This document shows, one piece after another, positions 1 to 6,591 of a DNA stretch of 13,853 nucleotides. The notes beneath the pieces are model-generated. The model did no database searches and was not told the origin of the DNA. It saw nothing but the letters and a program-made list of their open reading frames with translations. The stretch spans positions 1-13,853 of the forward strand of contig CAYQJO010000106.1 in NCBI GenBank assembly GCA_964417785.1, given 5' to 3'. The stretch comes from DAOTUL01 sp034437435. GTDB lineage: Bacteria > Chloroflexota > Anaerolineae > Aggregatilineales > Phototrophicaceae. Numbering within the stretch: the stretch's first letter is position 1; each line of letters opens with the position of its first letter. The translations under genes were made by a program, and so were the position numbers.

Positions 1-1
1 A

Positions 2-346
2 ACGGCACCGCTGGTGGATTTTGTCAGTTTCCAGCATTACGGCGACACAGAAACCCTGCGGCAGGAGATCGCCCGTCTGCGGGATGCCACCGGAAAACCG
101 CTGCTGCTGGCTGGTGTCGGTTACAGCACATACGATATGGACGAGATTGCCCAACGGGATGCGCTCTACCGTGCGTTGGAGGCCGTTGAGCAGAACGATC
201 TGGGTGGCTGGCTGGTATGGACGGCTTTCGATTATCCAGCGGCGATTATGTGTGAAGATTGTCCCGAAGCGCACTATGGATTGTGGCATTCCAGCTACTT
301 CCCCAAGCGGGCGCTGGACGCTGTTCATGCGTTCACGTTAGACTGA
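2..346 (+). CDS. Glycoside hydrolase-like protein, C-terminal fragment (5' end outside window)
   Basis: The frame is open from the first bases and ends at TGA 344-346, so about 114 C-terminal residues are seen and the true start lies upstream. The fragment resembles the last third of a GH-A (TIM-barrel, GH5-type cellulase/mannanase) domain. It has a KPLLL strand followed by GVGYST, then a helix rich in acidic residues, then GGWLVWTAFDYP, then HYGLWHSSYFPKRALDAV, which matches the usual 'HFGL...PKPAL' ending of such domains. In GH5-type enzymes the residue just before the aromatic-Gly of the 'E-F-G-Y-S-T' strand is the catalytic glutamate; here that position is Gly (GGT, 113-115). The protein may therefore be a non-catalytic relative or belong to another family. 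Function and substrate cannot be assigned from the fragment. Confidence 0.6.
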   Translation, partial: TAPLVDFVSFQHYGDTETLRQEIARLRDATGKPLLLAGVGYSTYDMDEIAQRDALYRALEAVEQNDLGGWLVWTAFDYPAAIMCEDCPEAHYGLWHSSYFPKRALDAVHAFTLD

Positions 347-426
347 AGCCAGCAACTTTTCACGGGTGTCTCACGTAAACAGCGTAGACTTTTTCAATTG
401 GCTATGTATGGAAAGTGTATTCCATT

Positions 427-2235
427 ATGATGTCTCCCCGCTGGCGTATGCGGCGTTCCACCTCTGAAGAGAACTCTGATCAACCGGTTCAATGGCTGCG
501 CATGCTGCGCTATCTGCGCCCCTATTGGCGGCGTTTGTCTGTGGCGCTGGTGGCGATGCTGATCAGCGCCGGCCTCAGCCTCGTATTTCCGGCAGTGATC
601 CAACAGGTAGTCGATACGGCGCTGCAACAGGAGGATATGGCCCTGCTCAATCAGGTAGCTGGATTCTTGCTGGTCGTCTTTTTCCTGCGGTCGGTCGCGA
701 CGTTCTTTGAGGGTTACAACCTGAACTATACCGGCGAGCGAATAGTGGTCGATTTGCGCATGGATTTGTTCCGGCATTTGCAGAGTATGTCGCTGGGATT
801 TTTTATTGAGCGCCGCGTGGGTGAACTGGTCTCGCGGATTGCGTCGGATGTGACCATGATGCGCAACGTCCTGGTGAATAACGTCAGTTCAGCCTTGCAG
901 CAGAGCGTTATGATGGTCGGTGCAGTGACCATCATGTTCATCATGAACAGCAATCTAACTCTGTTCATCATCGGGCTGGTGCCGGTGATGGTGTTGATCG
1001 GTTTTGGCTTCGGCTTTTATCTGCGGCGGACCAGCCAGCATATCCAGGACGAGTTAGCCCATGCGATGGTGGTGACGGAAGAGGTCTTCCAGGGGATCCG
1101 CGAAGTCAAGAGCTTTGTGCGCGAGCAGCACGAGATCAACCGCCATGACAGTGCTCTCGAACGGGCTTTTCGGGCGACTATCCGGCTCCAGCGCATCCGG
1201 TCGGTATTTGGCCCGACAATCGCGTTCATGGGATTCGGCGGATTATCCGCGATTCTGTGGTTTGGCGGGCGCGAAGTGTTGGAAGGTCGGCTGACTGGCG
1301 GTGAACTGGTGGCGTTTCTGGTGTACGGGTTGACCGTTGCCGGTAACTTCGCTTCGCTGGTGGGGATGTATGCGCAGTTCCAGGAAGCTATCGGGGCGAC
1401 CCGGCGTGTGTTCCAGTTGATGGACATGAAGCCGGAGGTCGATGACAAACCGGATGCCGTCAATATGGATGGTGTAGAGGGCCGGATCACGTTCGATAAT
1501 GTCACATTTACCTACGACCAGAAGCAGGATGTGCTGCGCGGTATCGATCTAGACATTGCACCCGGTGAAGTGCTGGCGCTGGTGGGACCAAGCGGCGCGG
1601 GCAAAAGCACCATCTTCAACCTGATTCCACGCTTCTACGATCCATCCGATGGCAGGATCGTAATTGACGGCCATGATGTGCGTGATGTGACGCAAGCCAG
1701 CCTGCGCGAACATATTGGTATCGTACCCCAGGAGAGTATTCTGTTTGGCGGCACCATCCGTGAGAACATTCGTTATGGCCGGTTGGAAGCAAGCGAAGAC
1801 GAGATCATTGAGGCGGCAAAAGCTGCCAACGCGCATGATTTTATTGTCGGATTGCCCGATGGTTACGATACACTGGTTGGCGAGCGCGGCATGCGACTCA
1901 GCGGTGGACAGCGCCAGCGGGTGGCGATTGCGCGGGCGATTTTGAAAAACCCGCGCATCCTGCTCCTGGACGAAGCGACCTCAAGCCTGGACAGCGAGAG
2001 CGAACATCTGGTGCAGGAGGCGCTGACCCGGTTGATGCAGGACCGCACCACCATCATCATCGCCCACCGGCTCAGCACGATTCGCGTGGCGGACCGCATC
2101 GCCGCGCTCGATCATGGCGAAGTTGTGGAGATGGGTACGCACAATGAACTGCTGGCACAGCGCGGACTCTATGCGCGTCTGTACGAGATGCAGTTCAGTG
2201 AGAATGGTGTTGTGCCGGAGTATGCAGCCGACTAA
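427..2235 (+). CDS. ABC exporter half-transporter (fused TMD-NBD, MsbA/LmrA type)
   Basis: A 602-residue type I ABC exporter (subfamily B) with an N-terminal six-helix membrane domain (about residues 20-310) and a C-terminal ATPase. Such proteins act as dimers in the cytoplasmic membrane and export lipids, drugs or peptides; the substrate cannot be told. ATPase motifs are intact: Walker A GPSGAGKST (387-395), Q-loop Gln435, signature LSGGQ (491-495), Walker B ILLLDE with Asp515/Glu516, and switch His547 in IIIAHRLSTI. Length is typical for the family. ATG 427 is chosen, with GGAAAG at 410-415 as a weak ribosome site; ATG 430 and GTG 415 are in-frame alternatives. A possible -10 TAGACT (385-390) lies upstream, but no good -35 is visible. 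No partner half-transporter is adjacent, so a homodimer is likely. The stop TAA overlaps the stop of the convergent cysH. Confidence 0.93.
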   Translation: MMSPRWRMRRSTSEENSDQPVQWLRMLRYLRPYWRRLSVALVAMLISAGLSLVFPAVIQQVVDTALQQEDMALLNQVAGFLLVVFFLRSVATFFEGYNLNYTGERIVVDLRMDLFRHLQSMSLGFFIERRVGELVSRIASDVTMMRNVLVNNVSSALQQSVMMVGAVTIMFIMNSNLTLFIIGLVPVMVLIGFGFGFYLRRTSQHIQDELAHAMVVTEEVFQGIREVKSFVREQHEINRHDSALERAFRATIRLQRIRSVFGPTIAFMGFGGLSAILWFGGREVLEGRLTGGELVAFLVYGLTVAGNFASLVGMYAQFQEAIGATRRVFQLMDMKPEVDDKPDAVNMDGVEGRITFDNVTFTYDQKQDVLRGIDLDIAPGEVLALVGPSGAGKSTIFNLIPRFYDPSDGRIVIDGHDVRDVTQASLREHIGIVPQESILFGGTIRENIRYGRLEASEDEIIEAAKAANAHDFIVGLPDGYDTLVGERGMRLSGGQRQRVAIARAILKNPRILLLDEATSSLDSESEHLVQEALTRLMQDRTTIIIAHRLSTIRVADRIAALDHGEVVEMGTHNELLAQRGLYARLYEMQFSENGVVPEYAAD

Positions 2236-2897
2236 AGCTTGTGGATACCACATTCGGTCTTGCTGCTGTGCGCCCAACGCCCGGAACGCAGATCATCCCC
2301 GCTGGCCGTTTCGGTACAGGGCCAGCAGCCGATACTGTGATAGCCCTGATCGTGAAGTGCGTTGTAGGGCAGGTCGTGGGCTTCGATGTATGTCCAGATC
2401 ATTGTCTCGGTCCAGTTTGCCAGCGGGCAAATCTTGGTGAGATTGTTCTTGCGATTATGTGAGACGATGGGCGTGTTGGCCCGTTCAGCAGACTGGTCGC
2501 GGCGTAGACCGGTGATCCAGGCACCATAGTTGCGCAGGGCTTTGTTTAAGGGTTGCACTTTGCGTAGCTGGCAGCAGGTATCCGGGTCACGCTGCCAGAG
2601 TGAATCGCCATAGGCAATCGTCTGTTCCGCCAACGATTGTTCTGGTTCGACACGGATGAGATCAATGTGGAAACGCGCTTGAACCTCATCGATCAAGGCG
2701 TAAGTTTCGGGAAAAAGCAGGCCCGTGTCGAGCGTCAGGACCGGGACTTGCGGTGCGATGTCTTGCAACATATGAATCGCGACGATGCCGGTCGGTTGAA
2801 AACTGGTGACGACGACAAGCTGATCGCGGTACGTTTCAACCGCCCAACGCAAAATATCCTGCGGGGCGGCCTGTTCAAAGGATTCTGAGGTGCGCAC
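2232..2897 (-). CDS. cysH: Adenylylsulfate (APS) reductase, iron-sulfur type (CysH family)
   Basis: Thioredoxin-dependent reduction of APS to sulfite and AMP in assimilatory sulfate reduction, in the cytoplasm. The 221-residue protein has the family marks: LDTGLLFPET (56-65), WITGLRRDQSAERA (from 127), and a C-terminal ECGIH whose Cys216 is the catalytic cysteine. It also has the paired cysteines Cys108-Cys109 and Cys191-x-x-Cys194 that bind a [4Fe-4S] cluster. In this family the cluster marks APS-type enzymes, whereas E. coli-type PAPS reductases lack it, so EC 1.8.4.10 is favoured; some cluster-bearing members accept both substrates. The start is GTG (2897-2895 on the minus strand) with AAGG about 10 bases upstream. 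No ATP sulfurylase, sulfite reductase or sulfate transporter gene lies in the window, so it is isolated here. Confidence 0.9.
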   Translation of the reverse strand: MRTSESFEQAAPQDILRWAVETYRDQLVVVTSFQPTGIVAIHMLQDIAPQVPVLTLDTGLLFPETYALIDEVQARFHIDLIRVEPEQSLAEQTIAYGDSLWQRDPDTCCQLRKVQPLNKALRNYGAWITGLRRDQSAERANTPIVSHNRKNNLTKICPLANWTETMIWTYIEAHDLPYNALHDQGYHSIGCWPCTETASGDDLRSGRWAHSSKTECGIHKL

Positions 2898-2928
2898 TCT
2901 CTGTTAACCTTACGTGTGTTGTCCTGAT

Positions 2929-2937
2929 CTTCTAACA
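2929..2937 (-). promoter_or_regulatory. Possible extended -10 for cysH
   Basis: On the minus strand the bases read TGT followed by TAGAAG, a four-of-six match to TATAAT with the TGN extension. The hexamer ends about 32 bases before the GTG start of cysH. No -35 at a suitable distance is visible. The call rests mainly on similarity to the other extended -10 sites in the window. Confidence 0.3.
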
Positions 2938-2943
2938 CTACAA

Positions 2944-2971
2944 TTGCGAATCCGTTTCGTAGTGATATAGT
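2944..2971 (+). promoter_or_regulatory. Sigma-70-type promoter for the SDR-methyltransferase unit
   Basis: A -35-like TTGCGA (2944-2949), a 16-base spacer and TATAGT (2966-2971) preceded by TGA, giving an extended -10. The hexamer ends 39 bases before the ATG at 3011. It lies in the 113-base gap between divergent cysH and the SDR gene, the expected place for a promoter. Seen by inspection only. Confidence 0.55.
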
Positions 2972-3010
2972 AGCACCCTGTGATTCGGGTTGTCCCTTAA
3001 CGTTTGGATT

Positions 3011-3970
3011 ATGTCAGAATTTTCATATCGGCGTGTGCTGGTCACAGGTGCGACCGGATTTCTGGGTGGCGCGCTGACCCGGCGATTGAGCAGCAGTGGG
3101 GTATCAGTGCGGGTGCTGGTGCGGCGGCCCGACGATACGCTGCGTGAATTATCCGGTGTTGAGCTTGTCCTCGGTGATCTGACGGACGCGCACAGCCTGG
3201 ATCAGATTGCGGCTGGCTGCGATGTCGTTTTCCACTGTGCGGCGGCATTGGGTGGACCGGCAAACTACCAGCATCAGGTCAATGTGGTAGGAACGCGCAA
3301 TTTGCTCAACGTCTGTGATGGTGTTCGCCGGGTGGTGCATGTGAGCAGTATCGCCGTGTATGGCTATCGTCAGCGCAGCGATGTGACTGAGGAAACACCG
3401 CACGACCCCGGAGCCGATCCCTATAACATCAGCAAGAGTCGAGGGGAGGCGGTTGTGCGCGAGTCGGCCATACCCTACAGCATCATCCGTCCGGGTATGA
3501 TCTACGGGCCGCGTGGCGGTCTATGGACGGTGACGGCCTTCAAGCTGGCGCGGCGCAATCCGACGGTTTTCCTCGGTGATGGGCGAGGTTCGGCTTACCC
3601 GGTGCATGTAGATGATGTGGTCGATTTGATGTTGGTGCTTGCCGATCACCCGGCAGCAGCCGGTGAAGCATTTCACTGCACGCCCGATCCTTCACCGACG
3701 TTCCGCCAATACCTGGGTGCATTTGCAGACCATCAGCGTTGGTTCGGCGTGCCGGTTGTGCCAGTCGCCCTCATGGCACGGATGCTGCGTCCGTTTGCCG
3801 GGAACCGTCATCGGCTGCAAGATTTGCCGGATATTCTCGGTATGCTGCAAACCTATCGCACGTATCGCATGGACAAGGCGCGTGACCGGCTGGGTTGGGA
3901 GCCGCGAATCGACCTGGAGGCCGGTGTGCAGTCCTGTATGCCGTATCTGCGGGAAAAGGGACTGCTGTGA
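3011..3970 (+). CDS. NAD(P)-dependent epimerase/dehydratase (extended SDR)
   Basis: A 319-residue extended short-chain dehydrogenase/reductase, a family acting on sugar nucleotides, sterols or related hydroxy/keto substrates. It has the N-terminal Rossmann motif TGATGFLGG (from residue 12), VHVSSIAVYG in the Ser strand, the catalytic YNISK (Tyr138, Lys142), and an RPGMIYGPRG loop typical of the group. The second beta strand ends in basic residues (LVRRPDD), which would favour NADP(H) over NAD(H); that is inference. The ATG at 3011 is preferred; a TTG at 2990 would add seven residues with no better ribosome site. Its TGA shares bases with the GTG of the next gene (GTGA, 3967-3970), so the two are translationally coupled and probably act in one pathway, possibly a lipid, quinone or envelope sugar modification. 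The substrate is unknown. Confidence 0.87.
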   Translation: MSEFSYRRVLVTGATGFLGGALTRRLSSSGVSVRVLVRRPDDTLRELSGVELVLGDLTDAHSLDQIAAGCDVVFHCAAALGGPANYQHQVNVVGTRNLLNVCDGVRRVVHVSSIAVYGYRQRSDVTEETPHDPGADPYNISKSRGEAVVRESAIPYSIIRPGMIYGPRGGLWTVTAFKLARRNPTVFLGDGRGSAYPVHVDDVVDLMLVLADHPAAAGEAFHCTPDPSPTFRQYLGAFADHQRWFGVPVVPVALMARMLRPFAGNRHRLQDLPDILGMLQTYRTYRMDKARDRLGWEPRIDLEAGVQSCMPYLREKGLL

Positions 3971-4785
3971 TCGTGCTGTATGCTGCTGCCCTGGTGATCC
4001 TGGCCGGTCTGTTGTGGTGGCTGCTGGTTGCGACTGAGGGCGCGTATCTGGGCCGCCGGGTGGTCATCTGGCTCTACGACCTCTACGCCGACCGTTATGA
4101 CAGCATCAAGGATTTTCGACCGGAGTACGATCATGTGCTGCTGGCGGGGCCGATCATGGCGATTATCGCGCCTCAGGTCGCGCCGATGGTGCTGGATGTG
4201 GCGACCGGAACCGGACGTTTGCCGCTGGCGCTGGTCAATCACCCGCAGTTCCAGGGCCGGGTGATCGGTGTGGATTTGAGCCGTCATATGCTGGCGAAGG
4301 CGGCCCGCAAACTGGATGACCGGCGGGTGACATTCCTGCGTGTCCCAGCGGAGGTGCTGCCGTTCCCCGATGCCAGCTTCGATGTGGTTACCTGCCTGGA
4401 AGCGTTGGAGTTCATGTCCGACCCGGAGGTGGTGTTATATGAGATGGCCCGTGTGCTGCGCCCCGGTGGCCTGCTGCTCATGACGAATCGCATCAACACC
4501 CGGTTGATGCCGGGCAAGACGTTTACTGACGATCAACTTGAATCCATGCTTCAGGCGTGCGGCATTGACGATGTGTTCATCGAACCCTGGCAGGTCGATT
4601 ATCATCGCGTGTGGGCGACTCGCTGCGGTGACTCGCTGCCGGTGGGCGCACGTCCCTGGCTGGAACTGCTGCTCTGCCCAGAATGTGGTGGTCGGTTCGA
4701 TGCAAGTTTGCATTGTGAAACCTGTTCCTGTCGACTTCAGGTGAATGCTGACGGGGTTTTTGATAGACACTGTAAATCTCGCTAA
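3967..4785 (+). CDS. Membrane-anchored SAM methyltransferase with C-terminal Trm112-like zinc ribbon
   Basis: A 272-residue class I (Rossmann) SAM-dependent methyltransferase with an unusual layout. Residues 1-22 form a hydrophobic N-terminal helix (VLYAAALVILAGLLWWLLVA), likely a membrane anchor. The methyltransferase core follows: motif I VLDVATGTG around Asp77, then GVDLS, FPDASFDVV and LRPGGLLLM. The tail carries LLCPECGG (Cys237, Cys240) and CETC (Cys250, Cys253), ending in VNADGVFD. This matches the Trm112p/UPF0434 zinc-ribbon pattern, usually a separate methyltransferase-activating subunit. GTG 3967 is chosen because AAGGGA lies six bases upstream and the codon overlaps the SDR stop; an upstream in-frame start would run deep into the SDR gene. 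The core resembles UbiE/small-molecule methyltransferases, but the substrate is not known. Coupling to the SDR gene suggests a joint two-step modification near the membrane. Confidence 0.85.
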   Translation: MIVLYAAALVILAGLLWWLLVATEGAYLGRRVVIWLYDLYADRYDSIKDFRPEYDHVLLAGPIMAIIAPQVAPMVLDVATGTGRLPLALVNHPQFQGRVIGVDLSRHMLAKAARKLDDRRVTFLRVPAEVLPFPDASFDVVTCLEALEFMSDPEVVLYEMARVLRPGGLLLMTNRINTRLMPGKTFTDDQLESMLQACGIDDVFIEPWQVDYHRVWATRCGDSLPVGARPWLELLLCPECGGRFDASLHCETCSCRLQVNADGVFDRHCKSR

Positions 4786-4791
4786 TGGCTT

Positions 4792-4800
4792 TGTTACAAT
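4792..4800 (+). promoter_or_regulatory. Possible extended -10 promoter for argS
   Basis: TGT followed by TACAAT (4795-4800), five of six to consensus with the TGN extension. It ends 40 bases before the TTG start of argS in the 55-base gap after the methyltransferase gene. There is no convincing -35 at 16-18 bases. Confidence 0.45.
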
Positions 4801-4840
4801 CAGTTCTGTGTCCGTCAACCATTCATGAAGGAATAGCACT

Positions 4841-6550
4841 TTGAAGCCTCTGCCAAACCAACACGCCGTTCTGGTCGCTCAGGCCATCCAGGCCGCGCAA
4901 GCCGATGGTGATCTGCCGCCGTTCGATCTGCCTGAAATCCTTATCAAACCGCCCAAGAACCCGGACCAGGGCGATTACGCCTCTCCGGTGGCGCTGGCGC
5001 TGGCGAAGGTGGCCCGCCAGAAGCCGCTGGACATTGCCAACGCTATCGTGAAGCACCTCCCCGATGCTGAATTCGTGGGTGATGTCGAGGTGGCACCGCC
5101 GGGTTTTATCAACTTCCGCCTGGATATGGACTGGCTGCGCGGTCAGGTCGATACCATTATCGCTGTGGGCGATGCCTTCGGTCAACTGGATGTCGGCGCG
5201 GGCAAACGGGCGCAGGTCGAATTCTTGAGCGCCAATCCCACCGGGCCGATCACTATCGGACGGAGCCGGGGGGCGATCCTGGGTGATGCGACCGCTCGTT
5301 TGCTGGAAGCCGCTGGCTATGATGTACAGCGCGAGTATTACTTCAACAATGCTGGTGTGCAGATGCATAACCTGGGCGAGAGTTTGCGTGTGCGCTATCT
5401 GCAAGCATTGAGCAGGTCGGTCGAACAGCCCGACGAATCGCGCTTCTACCAGGGTGAGTATCTGGTCGATTTTGCTAAAGAGTTGGTCACCGAACAGGGC
5501 GATGCCCTGGCCGAGTCGGACTGGTCGGTCTTCAAGGAATACGCTGAAAAGAAGATGTTTGATTGGATCAAATCGACGCTGGACCGCATTCAAATCCGGC
5601 ATGATGTCTTCTTCCGCGAGAACGATCTGCTGGAAGGTGGAGCCGTCTGGGATGTTCTGGACCGGCTCAAGGCCAATGACTGCATTTATGTCTCGCCGTA
5701 TCGCGAAAACGAAAGCGACGAGGTCAAAGAGCAGAACAAAGACCTGGCTCCGGCGACCTGGTTCCGCAGTTCGCGCTTTGGCGATGCGGAGGATCGGGTG
5801 GTAGTCAAGAGCAACGGCGATCCGACTTATACACTGCCGGACATCGCCTATCATGTCAACAAGCTGGAACGCGGATTCGATCTGCTGGTGAACATCCTGG
5901 GGCGCGATCACTTTACCCAGGCGCAGGTAGTCCAGTACGGGTTGCAGGCGCTCGGTTACAATCCGTCGAAGGTGCATGTCACCTTCATGCAGATGGTGCG
6001 TACTGTGCGCGATGGCAAAGAGGTCAAGATGAGTACCCGGCGTGGGGTATACGACACGTTGGACGAATTGATCGACATGACCAGCCCGGATGCCGTGCGT
6101 TATTTCTTGCTTCAGCGCAGCCCGGACTCCGATCTCGACTTCGATCTCGATCTGGCGGTCAGGCAGAGCAACGACAATCCGGTGTACTACATCCAGTATG
6201 CCCATGTACGCTGCGCCGGCATTTTCCGCGAGGCCGAGGCGCGTGGGGTGATACCGGACGGTGCTGACCTATCGCTGCTGGATGACGAAGCGCTGGACTT
6301 TATTCGCAAGAGCCTGGGCTTGCTGGAACAAATCGAATTTGCGGCTGACCGGCTGGAACCACACCACATCGCCGTTTACGCGCTGGAACTGGCAAACGCC
6401 TTCCATCCGATGTATGACCGTGTGCGGGTTTTTGGCGAGGGAATCGACCCGGAACTGGCGCGGGCGCGGCTGCGCTTTTATCAAGCCGCGCAGGTCGTTT
6501 TTCGCTGTGTGTTGGAGATGATGGGGATGTCGGCACCGGAACGGATGTGA
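4841..6550 (+). CDS. argS: Arginyl-tRNA synthetase
   Basis: Charges tRNA-Arg with arginine in the cytoplasm (class I synthetase). The 569 residues are normal length. An N-terminal additional domain is followed by the catalytic core SANPTGP..., then REYYFNNAGVQM, a KMSKS-loop variant KMSTR (396-400), DAVRYFLLQRSPDSDLDFDLDLA and a helical C-terminal anticodon-binding domain. The start is TTG 4841, supported by AAGGAA (4828-4833) seven bases upstream; no in-frame ATG sits at a comparable distance from a ribosome site. The odd feature is the HIGH signature: where ArgRS normally has HVGH or HLGH after NPTGP-L, this protein has TIGR (Thr138-Ile-Gly-Arg141), so both histidines are replaced. The rest looks fully functional and it is the only synthetase in the window, so it is probably active, but the deviation merits a family comparison. 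Confidence 0.95.
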   Translation: MKPLPNQHAVLVAQAIQAAQADGDLPPFDLPEILIKPPKNPDQGDYASPVALALAKVARQKPLDIANAIVKHLPDAEFVGDVEVAPPGFINFRLDMDWLRGQVDTIIAVGDAFGQLDVGAGKRAQVEFLSANPTGPITIGRSRGAILGDATARLLEAAGYDVQREYYFNNAGVQMHNLGESLRVRYLQALSRSVEQPDESRFYQGEYLVDFAKELVTEQGDALAESDWSVFKEYAEKKMFDWIKSTLDRIQIRHDVFFRENDLLEGGAVWDVLDRLKANDCIYVSPYRENESDEVKEQNKDLAPATWFRSSRFGDAEDRVVVKSNGDPTYTLPDIAYHVNKLERGFDLLVNILGRDHFTQAQVVQYGLQALGYNPSKVHVTFMQMVRTVRDGKEVKMSTRRGVYDTLDELIDMTSPDAVRYFLLQRSPDSDLDFDLDLAVRQSNDNPVYYIQYAHVRCAGIFREAEARGVIPDGADLSLLDDEALDFIRKSLGLLEQIEFAADRLEPHHIAVYALELANAFHPMYDRVRVFGEGIDPELARARLRFYQAAQVVFRCVLEMMGMSAPERM

Positions 6551-6556
6551 TAAACT
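6548..6556 (+). promoter_or_regulatory. Possible extended -10 promoter for the M16C peptidase gene
   Basis: TGA followed by TAAACT (6551-6556), four of six to consensus. The TGA is also the argS stop codon. The hexamer ends 35 bases before the peptidase ATG. No clear -35 is visible, so read-through from argS across the 41-base gap is equally possible. Confidence 0.35.
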
Positions 6557-6591
6557 ACGCACCATTCAAAAATTTTCAAAAGGAGTGATGG

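Noticed and set aside
911..949. Two neighbouring inverted repeats inside the ABC exporter gene (911-934 and 935-949)
   Set aside because: They lie in codons for a hydrophobic membrane helix with repetitive Met/Ile/Phe codons, with no terminator tail or regulatory context, so chance is the simpler reading.
2240..2250. Small hairpin GTGG-ATA-CCAC just after the ABC exporter stop
   Set aside because: The stem has only 4 bp, no T-tract follows, and the bases code for the cysH C-terminus; it is too weak to be called a terminator.
3895..3966. Longer N-terminus for the membrane-anchored methyltransferase
   Set aside because: It would overlap the SDR gene by over 70 bases, whereas GTG 3967 has an AAGGGA site at six bases and a GTGA junction.
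4823..6205. Long minus-strand open frame (460 codons) opposite argS
   Set aside because: It is fully antisense to a certain argS, has no recognisable domain, and is the kind of shadow frame GC-rich codon bias produces.
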